A stretch of 64,000 nucleotides of DNA from Acidobacteriota bacterium (GTDB taxonomy: Bacteria > Acidobacteriota > Blastocatellia > RBC074). A program made the position numbers and the translations under genes. Where the stretch lies: assembly GCA_016715865.1 (NCBI GenBank), contig JADJXM010000001.1, forward strand, positions 372,001-436,000. Direction: 5' to 3'. Under the pieces are notes generated by a model that did no database searches, had not been told where the DNA came from, and saw only the letters and a program-made list of their open reading frames with translations. Within the stretch, counting starts at the first letter, position 1. Each line of letters begins with the position of its first letter. Positions 1 to 11,315 of the stretch are shown in pieces.

Positions 1-1
1 C

Positions 2-409
2 TGCAATATCTTCAATGACGGAACCTTCAAGTCGTTCAATGAACGCGAAGTCAGGGACGATCGGATGATCTACCTCGAAAACGGCAAGCCGTTGCTTTTC
101 GGCAAGAACAAGGATAAGGGCATCCACATCGACAAAGTCAAACCTGAAATCGTCGCGATTGGAGAAAACGGCGTCACGATTGACGACATCCTCGTTCATG
201 ACGAAAATGCTCTTGAGCCGAATCTATCTTACATACTCGGTCGGATGCAGTTTCCGGAATATCCCGTTCCGATGGGGGTTTTTCGGGCTGTACACAAACC
301 GACTTATGAACAGATGCTCCATGGGCAGGTCTCCAAGTCTATTTCGATCAGCGGGGCGGGAGATATCGAAAAACTGATCAACGCAGGTGAAACCTGGGAG
401 ATAAATTAA
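2..409 (+). CDS. korB: 2-oxoacid:ferredoxin oxidoreductase beta subunit, C-terminal part
   Basis: Open at the left edge; 135 codons are present, reading in from position 2. The enzyme decarboxylates a 2-oxoacid (2-oxoglutarate or pyruvate) with thiamine diphosphate and passes electrons to ferredoxin; this end belongs to the beta, ThDP-binding subunit. The visible part has the family tail: HDENALEP, then SYILGRMQFPEYPVPMGVFR and the PTYEQ motif. The ThDP and Fe-S motifs lie upstream, outside the window. A NuoI-like ferredoxin follows 72 bases downstream on the same strand, a plausible electron partner. Which 2-oxoacid is used cannot be read from the tail; KorB is preferred over PorB because of the short C-terminus, but that is inference. 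Confidence 0.8.
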   Translation, partial: CNIFNDGTFKSFNEREVRDDRMIYLENGKPLLFGKNKDKGIHIDKVKPEIVAIGENGVTIDDILVHDENALEPNLSYILGRMQFPEYPVPMGVFRAVHKPTYEQMLHGQVSKSISISGAGDIEKLINAGETWEIN

Positions 410-478
410 ATGATGATCGATGAATGATGAATTAAAAAATCATCACTCATCATTCATCATTCATCATTCATACTTTCA
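409..478. repeat. Short AT-rich inverted/direct repeat (gatgaat units)
   Basis: Tandem units close to tcattcatca follow a gatgaatgatgaatt stretch, so the two halves can fold onto each other. It fills the gap between the oxidoreductase and ferredoxin genes and resembles the other low-complexity hairpins in this window in position and make-up. Confidence 0.6.
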
Positions 479-481
479 ATC

Positions 482-1042
<561 letters not shown>

Positions 1043-1050
1043 GACCAAAA

Positions 1051-1114
1051 GCATGGAGTGCCGCTTTGAGGCGGGTTTTATATTCAAAACCCGCCTCAAA
1101 GCGGTACTCCATGC
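1051..1114. terminator. 29-bp-arm hairpin between convergent genes
   Basis: Arms 1051-1079 and 1086-1114 are complementary with a single mismatch and a six-base loop. The inner end of each arm carries a run of four T or A, so it could terminate transcription in both directions between nuoI (+) and the MFS gene (-). It also looks like a repeat: a related ggagt..ccgctt element lies at 48972-49063. Confidence 0.65.
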
Positions 1115-1120
1115 TTTATG

Positions 1121-2389
<1,269 letters not shown>

Positions 2390-2396
2390 ATTCTCA

Positions 2397-2662
<266 letters not shown>

Positions 2663-2677
2663 CAATACACGACAGAC

Positions 2678-3241
2678 TTATAACGGGTTACTGTTCTTGA
2701 GGTACTCCCGTATGACCTCGGAAATCTGAATGATCCCTGTTGCCTTATCGAACTTCAACAGAAGAGACAGGTCGTGCAATTTCCGGCAGATAGCGATTGT
2801 CCCGGATCCGTCAATTTCGCAGGTTCCGGACCAGAGTTGATTGATCTGGTCCAATGTAATTTCGGTATCCGCGGGGAAGGCGGCCAGCTCGTAAAATCTC
2901 TCGCGTTCTTCGGGTGAGAGCCATTCAAGGCAAATCTCGATCGCCTTGGCGGCGGTCTCATTTCTGTCTTCGATGCGGTTGACATCGAAATAGACGAGCC
3001 CTCGTTTATCTAGCGCACGGTTGGCCCGCAGAATCGCGCCCTGAACCGTGCGGTATTCGAATTCGACGCTTTTTCTGAGGAATGCGTTGACCAGATCGAG
3101 CAGCGGCGGCCATTCGCCGAGCCTTGAAGCAAGATAATCGAGATCGTGGATCGCGTCGGGGAAATCCGGTTCGCCTTCCAGACCCTTCCCCAGAATTGAG
3201 CGGGCTTCACTCGGCTCGACTGTCCAAAGGCTCTTCTTCAT
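2678..3241 (-). CDS. Small ARC/winged-helix protein, NB-ARC-like without P-loop
   Basis: A 187-residue protein that looks like only the regulatory part of an NB-ARC STAND NTPase. Residues about 10-60 resemble the ARC1 helical segment after the nucleotide site (DYLASRLGEWPPLLDLVNAF, equivalent to the GLPLAL region). Residues about 110-170 resemble the winged helix (ERERFYELAAFPADTEITLD followed by QINQLW and CRKLHDLSLLL). No Walker A or B motif is present. Its ATG overlaps the stop of the upstream ATPase gene as TAATG, so the two are translationally coupled and the short form looks real rather than a truncated relic. It may lock or sense the partner ATPase. Function is inferred from domain resemblance only. 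Confidence 0.7.
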   Translation of the reverse strand: MKKSLWTVEPSEARSILGKGLEGEPDFPDAIHDLDYLASRLGEWPPLLDLVNAFLRKSVEFEYRTVQGAILRANRALDKRGLVYFDVNRIEDRNETAAKAIEICLEWLSPEERERFYELAAFPADTEITLDQINQLWSGTCEIDGSGTIAICRKLHDLSLLLKFDKATGIIQISEVIREYLKNSNPL

Positions 3242-6207
3242 TATCCCTTCTTTGCATTCGGGATACCGATGTTGTTCTGTTCGTAAATCGGTTTATCAGG
3301 TATGCGCTGCTGATAGATCGGCGCGGAATTTTGCACAGGTCTTCGAACAGTCGGATTTCGACCGGCGAGCGGTGGCACCCATACTTCTATCCAGCCGGTC
3401 GGAACCTTTTTTGCCATACGTGGCCAATATCTGAGATCGAGTTTTATTTCGATGCCGCGTTTGCGCAGTGTCTCTTCGACGGTTTTCTTAACCTGCCGGG
3501 CGATCTTTTCATCCTCTTCATAATAGTAGCGAATATCGCCGGTCGTCGGCGCCGTGACCAGTGCGGGTTTTCCGGCGACTCTGTATAATCCTTTTGACTG
3601 ACTATCGAGCGACTTCCCGATCGCAGTGAGGGTCGGCAGATCTTTCCTGTCCAGGTATTGCAGGTAAATCTTCGCGATCTTCGGTTCAGGGTCAACCGGA
3701 ACGGTTGTCAACGATTCCACGCAAACGAGCGCCGATTGGCGAATCTGATCGTTGCTGGATTCAGCCGATGCCAGATTGAGCGCTTTCTGGCAATCGGCCA
3801 GAGCGTTCTCCTTCTGCCCCAGATTTTTATAGGCAATGCCACGATTCAGAATGGCGTAGGGATCGAGGTTGTTGATGAGTATCGCCTTGTCGTAACTGGA
3901 GAGAGCCAGATCATTTATCCCCCCGGCCAGATAGGCGTTGCCGCTGCCAAGGTATGCTTCGAAGAGGTTTGGATCGATCGCCAGGGCCTGAGAGAAACTT
4001 CCAATTGCGCGTTCAGTATCGCCCTGCTGAAGGTATATGTTTCCGACTCCGACCAGGGGCATTGGGTCTTCGGGAGAGATCTGTATCGCTGCACGATAGT
4101 CTTGCAGCGCCATTTTGTAGTCTTTTTTATACTCGTAGATGCGGGCGCGATTGTAATAGGCTTCCGCTGATTTGGTCTGATTCAGAACCCGTGAAAAGTC
4201 CTGAAGCCCGGCATCCCAGGCTTTTTTGCCGAGATTTGCGTTTCCGCGGCCGAGGAGCGCATCAGTATTATTCGGATTTAGTATGAGCGCTTCGTTGAAA
4301 TCCGAAATGGCCTGATCATAATCTGCCTGGGCCAGGCGAACCCGCCCACGGCCAATGAAAGCGACGTCATTGGACGGATTGATCTGGATCGCATCCGTGA
4401 ACTGTTTGGCGGCTTCATCGTAGTTTCCGTTTTTGAGTGCCTCTGTGCCGTCAAGTGTCAATTTACTGACGGCCTCGATTCGTTGCTCTCTTCTCAAATT
4501 GAGGAAATATATGACGGCGATGCTGATCAGGATAAATGCCACGGCTCCGGCGATGATCATCCATCGCTGAGATTTTTGTTTCTGTTCAGCCTGTTTCAAA
4601 GCCTGTGACTGCTGTTCGATCTCGATCCGGGAGGACTCGACCTTCTCCTGCTGGGCCTGATGTTGAAGTCGAATTCTGATCTGTTCCTGCTCTTCGTGAA
4701 GGCTGCGATCGATATATCGGATCTCCGATGCGTTGAGGTCGGATTCGCGACTGGCCTTCATCTTTTTCGCTTCATCGAGAAGCGCGCCTGTCAGAAGGGC
4801 GCTTTTATCTTCGCGAAGTCGCTCCCATTCGGAGATGATGCCGTTGAGTTTGCGACGCCAGAGCAGGAAATCACGATCGTCGTTCAGCCAGCGCTGCAGT
4901 GGCTCCCATTTCTTGACCAATGAATCCTGGGTCATTCGGACGACCTCACCCAATGTGGGGTCCAATTCGACCGTCAGCACCTGTTCGTCGGCAAACAGGT
5001 CGATAATTGCTCTTGACGACCGATCCAGATCCTCGATCCTGTATTTTATTGCAGCATCCTCGCCGCCCTCTGACGGGCTGGCGACCCGCACCAGTCGCTT
5101 GAGAAGCCGCTGGGCAGCCGCTTGCTCTTCCGGTCCGAGTCGACTGTATGCGGCATTGGCGTTTGCGACGGCAGGGTCTATATCAAAAACTCTTCCTTCG
5201 TATATCGCCAGAATCTCTTCGCGTTTCTCCTTGTCGGGGGGAGCTCCGAGCTGCGTCACGCGGCCGTCGGTCAGATAGGATGTCAGTCGCTCAGCCGGTT
5301 TGAGCAGCGAAAGGCTCTCATCGGGACGATCGCCGAATATCGCGAGCAGCTCTTCATAAGCGTAAAACGGGATGTACTGGAACTGAACCTCTTCCATGTA
5401 AACATCTCGATCGCGTCGTGATGAGAGATGATCGGGGAAGCGGGCGAACTTCGACCGGGCATACTCCTTTCTTAAATCGAGCTTGCGTTTTTCGAAAGGT
5501 TCAACACGGGTCTGGACCGGAAAAATGCGCACCGGGCGTTGAGACCGCTGTTGAAAAGCCGACTCGGCCACCGCCGATGCGCCTTCGACCGACTGGTTGT
5601 TGAGCGTGAAGCATACGACCAGCGCGTCGGGCATCTGGACAGTGCAGATCCCCGAGGTGTCGCTGACGCCAGTGCGGCTGTCGATGAGGATGTAGTCATA
5701 TTCCTCGCGCATCATTTCTCTGGCGACTTCGAGGAATGCTCCGCCGCCGAGTTTGTCGTAGAATGTCTGCCAGTTGAAGAGGTTGACGCGCGTCGAATAT
5801 GTCGAGCCCTGCCGGCCGGCCGGGACCAGGTCGAGTGTCCCACCGTCGGGAAACTTCCAGTTGAGCGAGACGGCATACTGCAGGATGTCGGCATGCTGAC
5901 GGTACCAGTCGGTGTTGAGCGTCTCGCCATCCGGGATGCGCGTCATCGTCTCGGTCGCATAATCGTTGACGAAATCTATCAACCCCTCGGTCGAGGTCAG
6001 CTCCTTGTCGACCAGGAATGGCGCGAAATAGCGGTGCAGTCCGGGCGCTTCGAGATCCCAGTCGATGGCCAGCACCTTGAGCCCGTTACTGGCCAGAATC
6101 CATGCCACATTGGCCATGGCCATCGAACGTCCGGTTCCGCCCTTGTATGAATAGAAGGTGATGATGGTTCCGAGCGGCTTTTCGCCACTGACTGGTGAGC
6201 TGCTCAT
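3241..6207 (-). CDS. KGGxGR (MinD-like) ATPase - STAND winged helix - TM - TPR fusion
   Basis: About 988 residues from the ATG at 6207, which has AGGAGG 11 bases upstream; an in-frame ATG at 6261 would overlap the TIR gene. The order is: a MinD/ParA-like ATPase (about 1-320) with SYKGGTGRSM in place of KGGxGK, AIDWDLEAPGLHRYF, and Walker B DYILIDSRTGVSD; a region resembling the C-terminal winged helix of nSTAND1 proteins (AAAQRLLKRLVRV, MTQDSLVKKWEPLQRWL; about 350-520); one membrane helix (WMIIAGAVAFILISIAVIYF); about seven TPRs; and a C-terminal alpha/beta domain of unknown role. No second P-loop is visible, so the MinD-like module may serve as the motor for the STAND part. It is the central gene of a three-gene operon with a TIR protein and an ARC protein. 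Confidence 0.85.
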   Translation of the reverse strand: MSSSPVSGEKPLGTIITFYSYKGGTGRSMAMANVAWILASNGLKVLAIDWDLEAPGLHRYFAPFLVDKELTSTEGLIDFVNDYATETMTRIPDGETLNTDWYRQHADILQYAVSLNWKFPDGGTLDLVPAGRQGSTYSTRVNLFNWQTFYDKLGGGAFLEVAREMMREEYDYILIDSRTGVSDTSGICTVQMPDALVVCFTLNNQSVEGASAVAESAFQQRSQRPVRIFPVQTRVEPFEKRKLDLRKEYARSKFARFPDHLSSRRDRDVYMEEVQFQYIPFYAYEELLAIFGDRPDESLSLLKPAERLTSYLTDGRVTQLGAPPDKEKREEILAIYEGRVFDIDPAVANANAAYSRLGPEEQAAAQRLLKRLVRVASPSEGGEDAAIKYRIEDLDRSSRAIIDLFADEQVLTVELDPTLGEVVRMTQDSLVKKWEPLQRWLNDDRDFLLWRRKLNGIISEWERLREDKSALLTGALLDEAKKMKASRESDLNASEIRYIDRSLHEEQEQIRIRLQHQAQQEKVESSRIEIEQQSQALKQAEQKQKSQRWMIIAGAVAFILISIAVIYFLNLRREQRIEAVSKLTLDGTEALKNGNYDEAAKQFTDAIQINPSNDVAFIGRGRVRLAQADYDQAISDFNEALILNPNNTDALLGRGNANLGKKAWDAGLQDFSRVLNQTKSAEAYYNRARIYEYKKDYKMALQDYRAAIQISPEDPMPLVGVGNIYLQQGDTERAIGSFSQALAIDPNLFEAYLGSGNAYLAGGINDLALSSYDKAILINNLDPYAILNRGIAYKNLGQKENALADCQKALNLASAESSNDQIRQSALVCVESLTTVPVDPEPKIAKIYLQYLDRKDLPTLTAIGKSLDSQSKGLYRVAGKPALVTAPTTGDIRYYYEEDEKIARQVKKTVEETLRKRGIEIKLDLRYWPRMAKKVPTGWIEVWVPPLAGRNPTVRRPVQNSAPIYQQRIPDKPIYEQNNIGIPNAKKG

Positions 6208-6211
6208 CTGA

Positions 6212-7480
6212 TCAATTGCCTCCTGGCCCGCTGATGATCGGTTTCGGGATCGGTTTATCACCCTGGACGATCTTCTCGACCTCGAGCTGTTCCAGGATTC
6301 GTTCCCGCGTCTTGTAGATGGCAGTGCAAAGCTCCTTTTTCAGATCGTCCGGCGAATTGATCGGATAAAGGAAGGAATGTGCGGCGCCCATCTCCAGCGA
6401 CCGCTTGAAGAAGACCTGTCGGACAACGTTTTCGAGAGCGGCGCTCTGCTGCTGCGCTTCTGAATCGGCCTTGTTCCACGGCACCAGCACGACGCAATTG
6501 ATGAAACTGCGATTGTCATACTGGCGCAGGATCTTTTTATACTCCTCGATCTTGAGCGTCCACGTGTCGACGATGATCACGACCAGCTTTTTGTCCTGTT
6601 CGGATTTTTCGAGAGCCTTGATCAGATCATCGGTCAGACGGACCTCTTCGTAGAAGAGCTTTTCACGTGTCGCAACATCCTGTGCCAGAAAGCCGACCGG
6701 CTCGTTGGCGTCCGGGCAATAGGGCAGCCAGTCCTTACCGCCTTCCATACCGTAGGCATCCAGTTTCTGACGCAGAGCCGACATCTTGTTGCGATTCTCC
6801 GCGACATAGATGAACTGGACATAACGCGGGCCGGCAGTTGGCGAGGCCGGAGCAGTCATAGCGACCGGCGCTCCAGGGGCCGAATGAAACGCACTCGGCA
6901 CTTGCTCGATCGGTTCGAGACCGGCCAGCGGCTTCAGGGCATGCTGCTTCGCGGCATCGACAAGCTTGCCCGCCAGCGCCGAAACAAAATTCTGATAGTC
7001 GTCCTCGTACTTCCGCAGCTTGATCATCTGCTTCAATCCCTGCCGGGCATATTCAGGGCCGAAATCGTCGTGTTTGTATTGAATTGTGCCGACGGTGGAT
7101 GGCAACGGCAACGGAAGCCTGTTTTCAGGAACCCAGAGCACAGGCAGTATCAAACCCGCTCCCTTGACAGGATCTGGCAATGATTGCTGATAGGCACTCT
7201 GCCGTGAATAAAAAATCTGCCACTCCTTGCCGCAGTATTCCTTTTGAAAATAGGTAGGAGAGAAGATGCTGACGAAGGTGCGACATCCCTGCAATGCGCT
7301 CGATAGCGCGTCGCCCCATTGCGCGCCGGGTTCGATATCCTCACCGTCGAAAAACCCGACCGCCTCTTCATTCAATTCGCCTGAAAGCAGGCGCACTTCA
7401 TTCTTCAAATCATCGAAGAACTTTTTCAGATATTCATCACGATCGAGTCGTGCATAACTGAAGAAAAACCAGTAGTTCAT
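6212..7480 (-). CDS. TIR domain protein, FxsC-like
   Basis: A 422-residue, two-domain protein. Residues 1 to about 165 are a TIR domain: YWFFFSYARLDRDEYLKKFF at the start, then GFFDGEDIEPG and the CGKEWQIF motif whose E86 matches the catalytic glutamate of NAD-cleaving TIR enzymes. After a proline/alanine-rich linker, residues about 213-400 form a second alpha/beta domain (RYVQFIYVAENR, DWLPYCPD, VVIIVDTWTL) as in the TIR-like FxsC proteins of FxSxx-COOH loci. No FxSxx-COOH precursor or radical SAM enzyme is seen nearby, so this is not a complete RiPP locus. It is the first gene of the operon and ends four bases before the ATPase start. It may be an NADase effector or a scaffold. Confidence 0.85.
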   Translation of the reverse strand: MNYWFFFSYARLDRDEYLKKFFDDLKNEVRLLSGELNEEAVGFFDGEDIEPGAQWGDALSSALQGCRTFVSIFSPTYFQKEYCGKEWQIFYSRQSAYQQSLPDPVKGAGLILPVLWVPENRLPLPLPSTVGTIQYKHDDFGPEYARQGLKQMIKLRKYEDDYQNFVSALAGKLVDAAKQHALKPLAGLEPIEQVPSAFHSAPGAPVAMTAPASPTAGPRYVQFIYVAENRNKMSALRQKLDAYGMEGGKDWLPYCPDANEPVGFLAQDVATREKLFYEEVRLTDDLIKALEKSEQDKKLVVIIVDTWTLKIEEYKKILRQYDNRSFINCVVLVPWNKADSEAQQQSAALENVVRQVFFKRSLEMGAAHSFLYPINSPDDLKKELCTAIYKTRERILEQLEVEKIVQGDKPIPKPIISGPGGN

Positions 7481-7584
7481 GATGCTCTTCCTGCCTCCTC
7501 AACCGCATTAGCGCGAATGACCATCGAAGATCTCCGGGGCGACGGATATAGTACAGGACTATCGGGATTTCTTCAGTTAAATTC

Positions 7585-7798
7585 GGAAGAAATTAATCGC
7601 AAAGACCGCAAAGGTGCAAAGAGTAAATCGCAAAGGCCGCAAAGGTGCAAAGATGTACAGGGAAGATCAGTGTTCGAATTATATCCAGTGGGCAATAATC
7701 CAGATATTCATATCACCAAAAATTCTTTGCCCCTTTGCGGTCTTTGCGATTAATTTCTTCCATGTTTGAATACAGGAAAATTTAGTTTACAGAGTATT
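7585..7798. repeat. MITE-like palindromic element, copy 2
   Basis: A perfect 30-bp inverted repeat (7585-7614 and 7732-7761) of gcaaagaccgcaaag units encloses the same core as copy 1 (from about 7657), followed by the shared tail tttagtttacagagta. It has the same orientation as copy 1, so the two are direct repeats about 5.2 kb apart on either side of the TIR/ATPase/ARC operon. It fills most of the 329-base gap at 7481-7809; nothing else was recognised there. Confidence 0.85.
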
Positions 7799-7809
7799 AT
7801 CATCGGTGA

Positions 7810-10206
7810 TTACTTTACGTCGAAGACAGGGACCTCGCTCAGAATAACCTTGCCGCTGGCTCGACTGATGACATATAGGGCCCGGCCGGAAAAGTCCTTG
7901 CCTTCGATCCTGATTTTGAGAGAGACATCGACCGAGGTGCGATTTGCGTCCCACTGTTCTGTTCGCAGCGCCTCGGTCACCCAGAGGGAGGGTTTTCGCA
8001 CGACGAGAGATTGCGCGAACCGGCGCAGGTTGCTCAAATCGACCATCGGATTGACGGCATCCGAGGTGCTGGTCAGGATTGCGGCATCGAACCTGGCGAG
8101 GAACGATTTGATATCATCCGGCACATTGACGGAGTTGGTGGCCTGCTCGGCTTTGAGTGCTCCGTTGCGGGCCTCGATAGTCAGGGCCGCATCAAGATCA
8201 GCCGCCGCCGCCAGATTGAAATGGCGCATCGCTTCAGCCGGGGTGTTCTTTTGCAGGTGAAGTTCGGCCAGTCCAATGTGTGCCCATCCATATGCCTGGA
8301 TCGGTATCGGTTCGACCTTGAGAACTTCCGTGAAGACCTTTTGAGCCTCGTCAAACTTCTTCTGAGCCAGAAGCGCACGTCCGAGCAGGGCCTGTAAAGT
8401 CGGCGCCTTCGGATTGATCGTCAGCGCTTCACGGGCCTTGGCTTCGGCGGTCGTAAAATCGTTCTTGCTGTACGCCAGATTGGCCTGCCCGAAAGCTTCG
8501 TATTCCGATGGGCGGCGCGGAAAAACATCGTTTGCATAATCGGCCTGCACATAAAGCTTTTCAGGGTCAGCTTCAATGCGCACGATCTTTGTTCCAGCGG
8601 GAAATGTGACTGTCCCGTATTCACTGGCTTTTACGGCAACAGATTTCTTCAGTGTTTCGCCCTTGTCGGTGACGGCGACTACGTCGACGGTCGCATCTCC
8701 CGTTCCGAAGTTGGCGATCGTCGATTCGACTCCTGAGGGGCTCTCCAGAGGCTGTCCGATGGCAAAATCCGGCAGCACGACGGTGTCGATTCCATTGGTG
8801 AAAATCTCGTCGATCAGCTTCCTGTCTCCGCCGCCGGTCATGAGGTTGTTCTTGATCGTTGTGCATCTGGAGACTCCGCACAGCGGCGAACGCCACTCGT
8901 TGAGAGAGAGAACATCGACCCGGGCGCGTGTCAGGGAATCGCGCAGCACCTTTTGAAACACCTCGGCTCCGATCTGTTTATCGATCATGCGCCAGATCAG
9001 AGCGCCCTTGTTGTAGACGCTGGTCTTATAGTTACGGTCAAGCTGGCTTTGCATGAGGAGCGGAGCATCGCTCCGGGCGATGGTCGCATAAGCCTGGCGG
9101 TATCGATCGAATGCTTCATCGCCGCTCTGCTGGCCGAATCTGTCGGTCAGATAGAGGGCTGCCAGATAGATCGGCAGGCCGTCGCGTACGACGCCCGTGC
9201 CACGCCCGCGCAGCAGGACATGGCCATCGATCCAGGCACGTGCCGCCGCGCTCGCCAGCAACTCGATCGTTCCAAGATCCAGCGCATCACGACGGAACAA
9301 GTTGTCATCGACCGTAACCGCTCCGACAGTCGAAAACGTCGTTTCACGCCCAGCCGAAAAAGTATCCGATGTCGACGTGTTGAGCTGCCGCGCCTGGGAA
9401 GAAATGATGCGAAACGGCGCCAGAGCCGCGACATTGAAGTACTTGACGTAAAAGGCCATGATCCGCTCGGCCTCCGATGCCAGTCGCTCGGCCTGTGCCT
9501 TGCCGGCATCGGTCAATCCACGCGGCATGTAGACTTCTGTCGGATAACTGGTCCCGCCTTTCGTGATCACCTCATAATCTCCGACGATCAGAAAAGGCTG
9601 TGCCGCCATCGATTGCTCGAAAGCGTTGTCGGCTTTCCGTATGCCGGATGATACGACCTTAAGCCCCGACGGCGCGGTGACACTCAATTTGACGGGAGCG
9701 GTGTCCGCCCCGTGCTCCGCATATGGAGTGTGAACGACAGGTACCCAGAAACTGCTCGGCAGTAAATAGGTGTCGTCGGCCGAGATGTGCAGCGTCGTGC
9801 TTCGATCAGCTGATGGAATCGAATAGACGAACTCGATGTCGAATTCGCGTGCGGCAGCAATATCTGTATTGATGTCCGCATAAATACGAAGCAGATTACT
9901 GCGGACGTCTTCCGAGGTGCTGAACTTCGCATCCGTGCCGTTTAATCGTACCGCAGTCACAACCGCCTTGAGGTTGATGAAAAATGACATCCGCGGCTTG
10001 TTGCCTGTCGAGAGCAGAATCTTGTCTGCAAGATCCGGACCGGACAGATTTACCAGGCGTAATGTCGTCTGAACATCTACTTTCAACTGCTCGGGGACTA
10101 TCTTCGCATTGATATCATACTGCTTGATCTCGAATTCCTGCGCCAGCGCCGTCGCGTTCAGCACTGCCAGCGTGAAAATCAATAATTGCAATTTGATCTT
10201 TTTCAT
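7810..10206 (-). CDS. Exported M1-peptidase-like protein, metal site lost, with C-terminal TPRs
   Basis: A 798-residue protein with a signal peptide (residues 1-22, ending ATALAQ). Residues about 25-450 follow the M1 aminopeptidase plan: a beta domain, then a segment where HExxH should be, then VYNKGALIWRMID. At the zinc site it reads LLASAAARAW (about 316-325), so both histidines and the glutamate are replaced, and the distal metal glutamate region reads RDGLPIY. It is therefore probably not a metallopeptidase. Residues about 590-700 are TPR-like. It may be a binding or scaffold protein in the periplasm. It stands alone between repeat elements, with no obvious operon partner. The fold call rests on motif spacing. 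Confidence 0.7.
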   Translation of the reverse strand: MKKIKLQLLIFTLAVLNATALAQEFEIKQYDINAKIVPEQLKVDVQTTLRLVNLSGPDLADKILLSTGNKPRMSFFINLKAVVTAVRLNGTDAKFSTSEDVRSNLLRIYADINTDIAAAREFDIEFVYSIPSADRSTTLHISADDTYLLPSSFWVPVVHTPYAEHGADTAPVKLSVTAPSGLKVVSSGIRKADNAFEQSMAAQPFLIVGDYEVITKGGTSYPTEVYMPRGLTDAGKAQAERLASEAERIMAFYVKYFNVAALAPFRIISSQARQLNTSTSDTFSAGRETTFSTVGAVTVDDNLFRRDALDLGTIELLASAAARAWIDGHVLLRGRGTGVVRDGLPIYLAALYLTDRFGQQSGDEAFDRYRQAYATIARSDAPLLMQSQLDRNYKTSVYNKGALIWRMIDKQIGAEVFQKVLRDSLTRARVDVLSLNEWRSPLCGVSRCTTIKNNLMTGGGDRKLIDEIFTNGIDTVVLPDFAIGQPLESPSGVESTIANFGTGDATVDVVAVTDKGETLKKSVAVKASEYGTVTFPAGTKIVRIEADPEKLYVQADYANDVFPRRPSEYEAFGQANLAYSKNDFTTAEAKAREALTINPKAPTLQALLGRALLAQKKFDEAQKVFTEVLKVEPIPIQAYGWAHIGLAELHLQKNTPAEAMRHFNLAAAADLDAALTIEARNGALKAEQATNSVNVPDDIKSFLARFDAAILTSTSDAVNPMVDLSNLRRFAQSLVVRKPSLWVTEALRTEQWDANRTSVDVSLKIRIEGKDFSGRALYVISRASGKVILSEVPVFDVK

Positions 10207-10227
10207 TTTCTCCTAGCTCCGGAATGT

Positions 10228-10365
10228 CAAGAAAGTAAAAAGTAGATAGTAAAAAGTTGTTTCGAGTTGATCACGGCCATCTGAAAAGTTGTTAAATTTG
10301 TAACAATAAAATGCAGTGAGCGTGCTTTCACTGGAAACTGGAAATTTCTCCACTGGAAACTATGA
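10228..10365. repeat. Repeat remnant (gtaaaaag and ctggaaac units)
   Basis: Low-complexity units matching the longer inverted repeats at 27119-27206 (agtagaaag type) and 24994-25128 (ctggaaact type) sit between two minus-strand genes. The copies look degraded and no full-length arm pairing was found. Confidence 0.5.
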
Positions 10366-11235
10366 TTTGAAGCTCACAACTTCAATAACTTCAGCCTGAG
10401 AGTGTTTCGCAAGCCACTGGGTCAGAAACTGACGCAATGAAGCTTCAGACTTTGCTGCCACACCAATGCGATGAGCCTCATTTGAATCTGTCTGGTGCGT
10501 ATGGTCCGCTTCGGGCGGCAGCCCCTCGCTGCAAGCTCGACAGATAACTCTTAAGTTGGAAGACCAGTCCTCGGCCGGAATTCCTGAATCGCCAAGATCC
10601 TCGATCAATTCCTCGATTTCAAATTCATCCAGACCGGCCAGATGAATCATAAAAGTTCTGAATTCGCTCTCGTGCAGCAACTGAAGTTCGTTGAAGACCG
10701 GAATTTCCCTGCCTTCAAGTACCCGATATCCCTGCGGCTCTCCATCGTGCAGCAGCATATCGCCGTAACGATGGCCCGATTCAGGCATGGGGATGCTGCG
10801 AATGACCGCCCGCGCCGGGTCGATGCGATCGCACCAGACAACTTCTCCATCACCATTATTGTTCAGTCTGATGGGTGTCGGACCGAAATCCAGCTCGACT
10901 GGTCCCTTCGCATCGTCGAGCGGAATGCCGCACGCTATCCAGGCGCGTCGTGCTTCGGCCCAGTTTTCCATTGCCGTGGCTGCAATACCCAGATTCCACC
11001 ATGCATCCTCGTCTGACGGATTTAATTTCACCGCCTTCAGATTGCATTCGAATGACTCGCTCCAGTTGGCTTCACGCTTGTATAGCAGTCCCAGGTTGTA
11101 CCAGGGCGCCGACCAGAATTTGTCTGAGTTGATCGCTTTCTGATAGAACAGGACCGCTTCCGAACGGTTTCCCGATTCTTCCAGCTCGATTGCTTTTTTG
11201 TTGTGCCGTTCGGCAAAAAACTTCATGCGCGCCAA
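10360..11235 (-). CDS. TPR protein with unknown C-terminal domain
   Basis: A 291-residue cytoplasmic protein with no signal peptide. Residues about 8-110 form three TPR units (NKKAIELEESGNRSEAVLFY, APWYNLGLLYKREANWSESF, EDAWWNLGIAATAMENWAEA). The rest (VELDFGPTPIRLN, GDMLLHDGEPQGYRV, IPVFNELQLLHESEFRTFMI) is a domain I have seen only as a hypothetical companion of TPRs. A cluster of acidic residues and a CRAC pair follow. An in-frame ATG at 11226 is an alternative start. It lies downstream of pyrG on the same strand, separated by 80 bases. Function is unknown; a protein-interaction role is likely from the TPRs. Confidence 0.6.
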   Translation of the reverse strand: MARMKFFAERHNKKAIELEESGNRSEAVLFYQKAINSDKFWSAPWYNLGLLYKREANWSESFECNLKAVKLNPSDEDAWWNLGIAATAMENWAEARRAWIACGIPLDDAKGPVELDFGPTPIRLNNNGDGEVVWCDRIDPARAVIRSIPMPESGHRYGDMLLHDGEPQGYRVLEGREIPVFNELQLLHESEFRTFMIHLAGLDEFEIEELIEDLGDSGIPAEDWSSNLRVICRACSEGLPPEADHTHQTDSNEAHRIGVAAKSEASLRQFLTQWLAKHSQAEVIEVVSFKS

Positions 11236-11315
11236 TCGTAAACATCGAAACCTAGGAACGATTCTTATGCTATCTCTTGCACCAGCTATAAGTTGGAATA
11301 AAGGATAGCATCAGT

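Noticed and set aside
2678..7480. Complete FxSxx-COOH RiPP system
   Set aside because: The TIR gene is FxsC-like, but no short peptide ending in FxSxx and no radical SAM gene is seen nearby.
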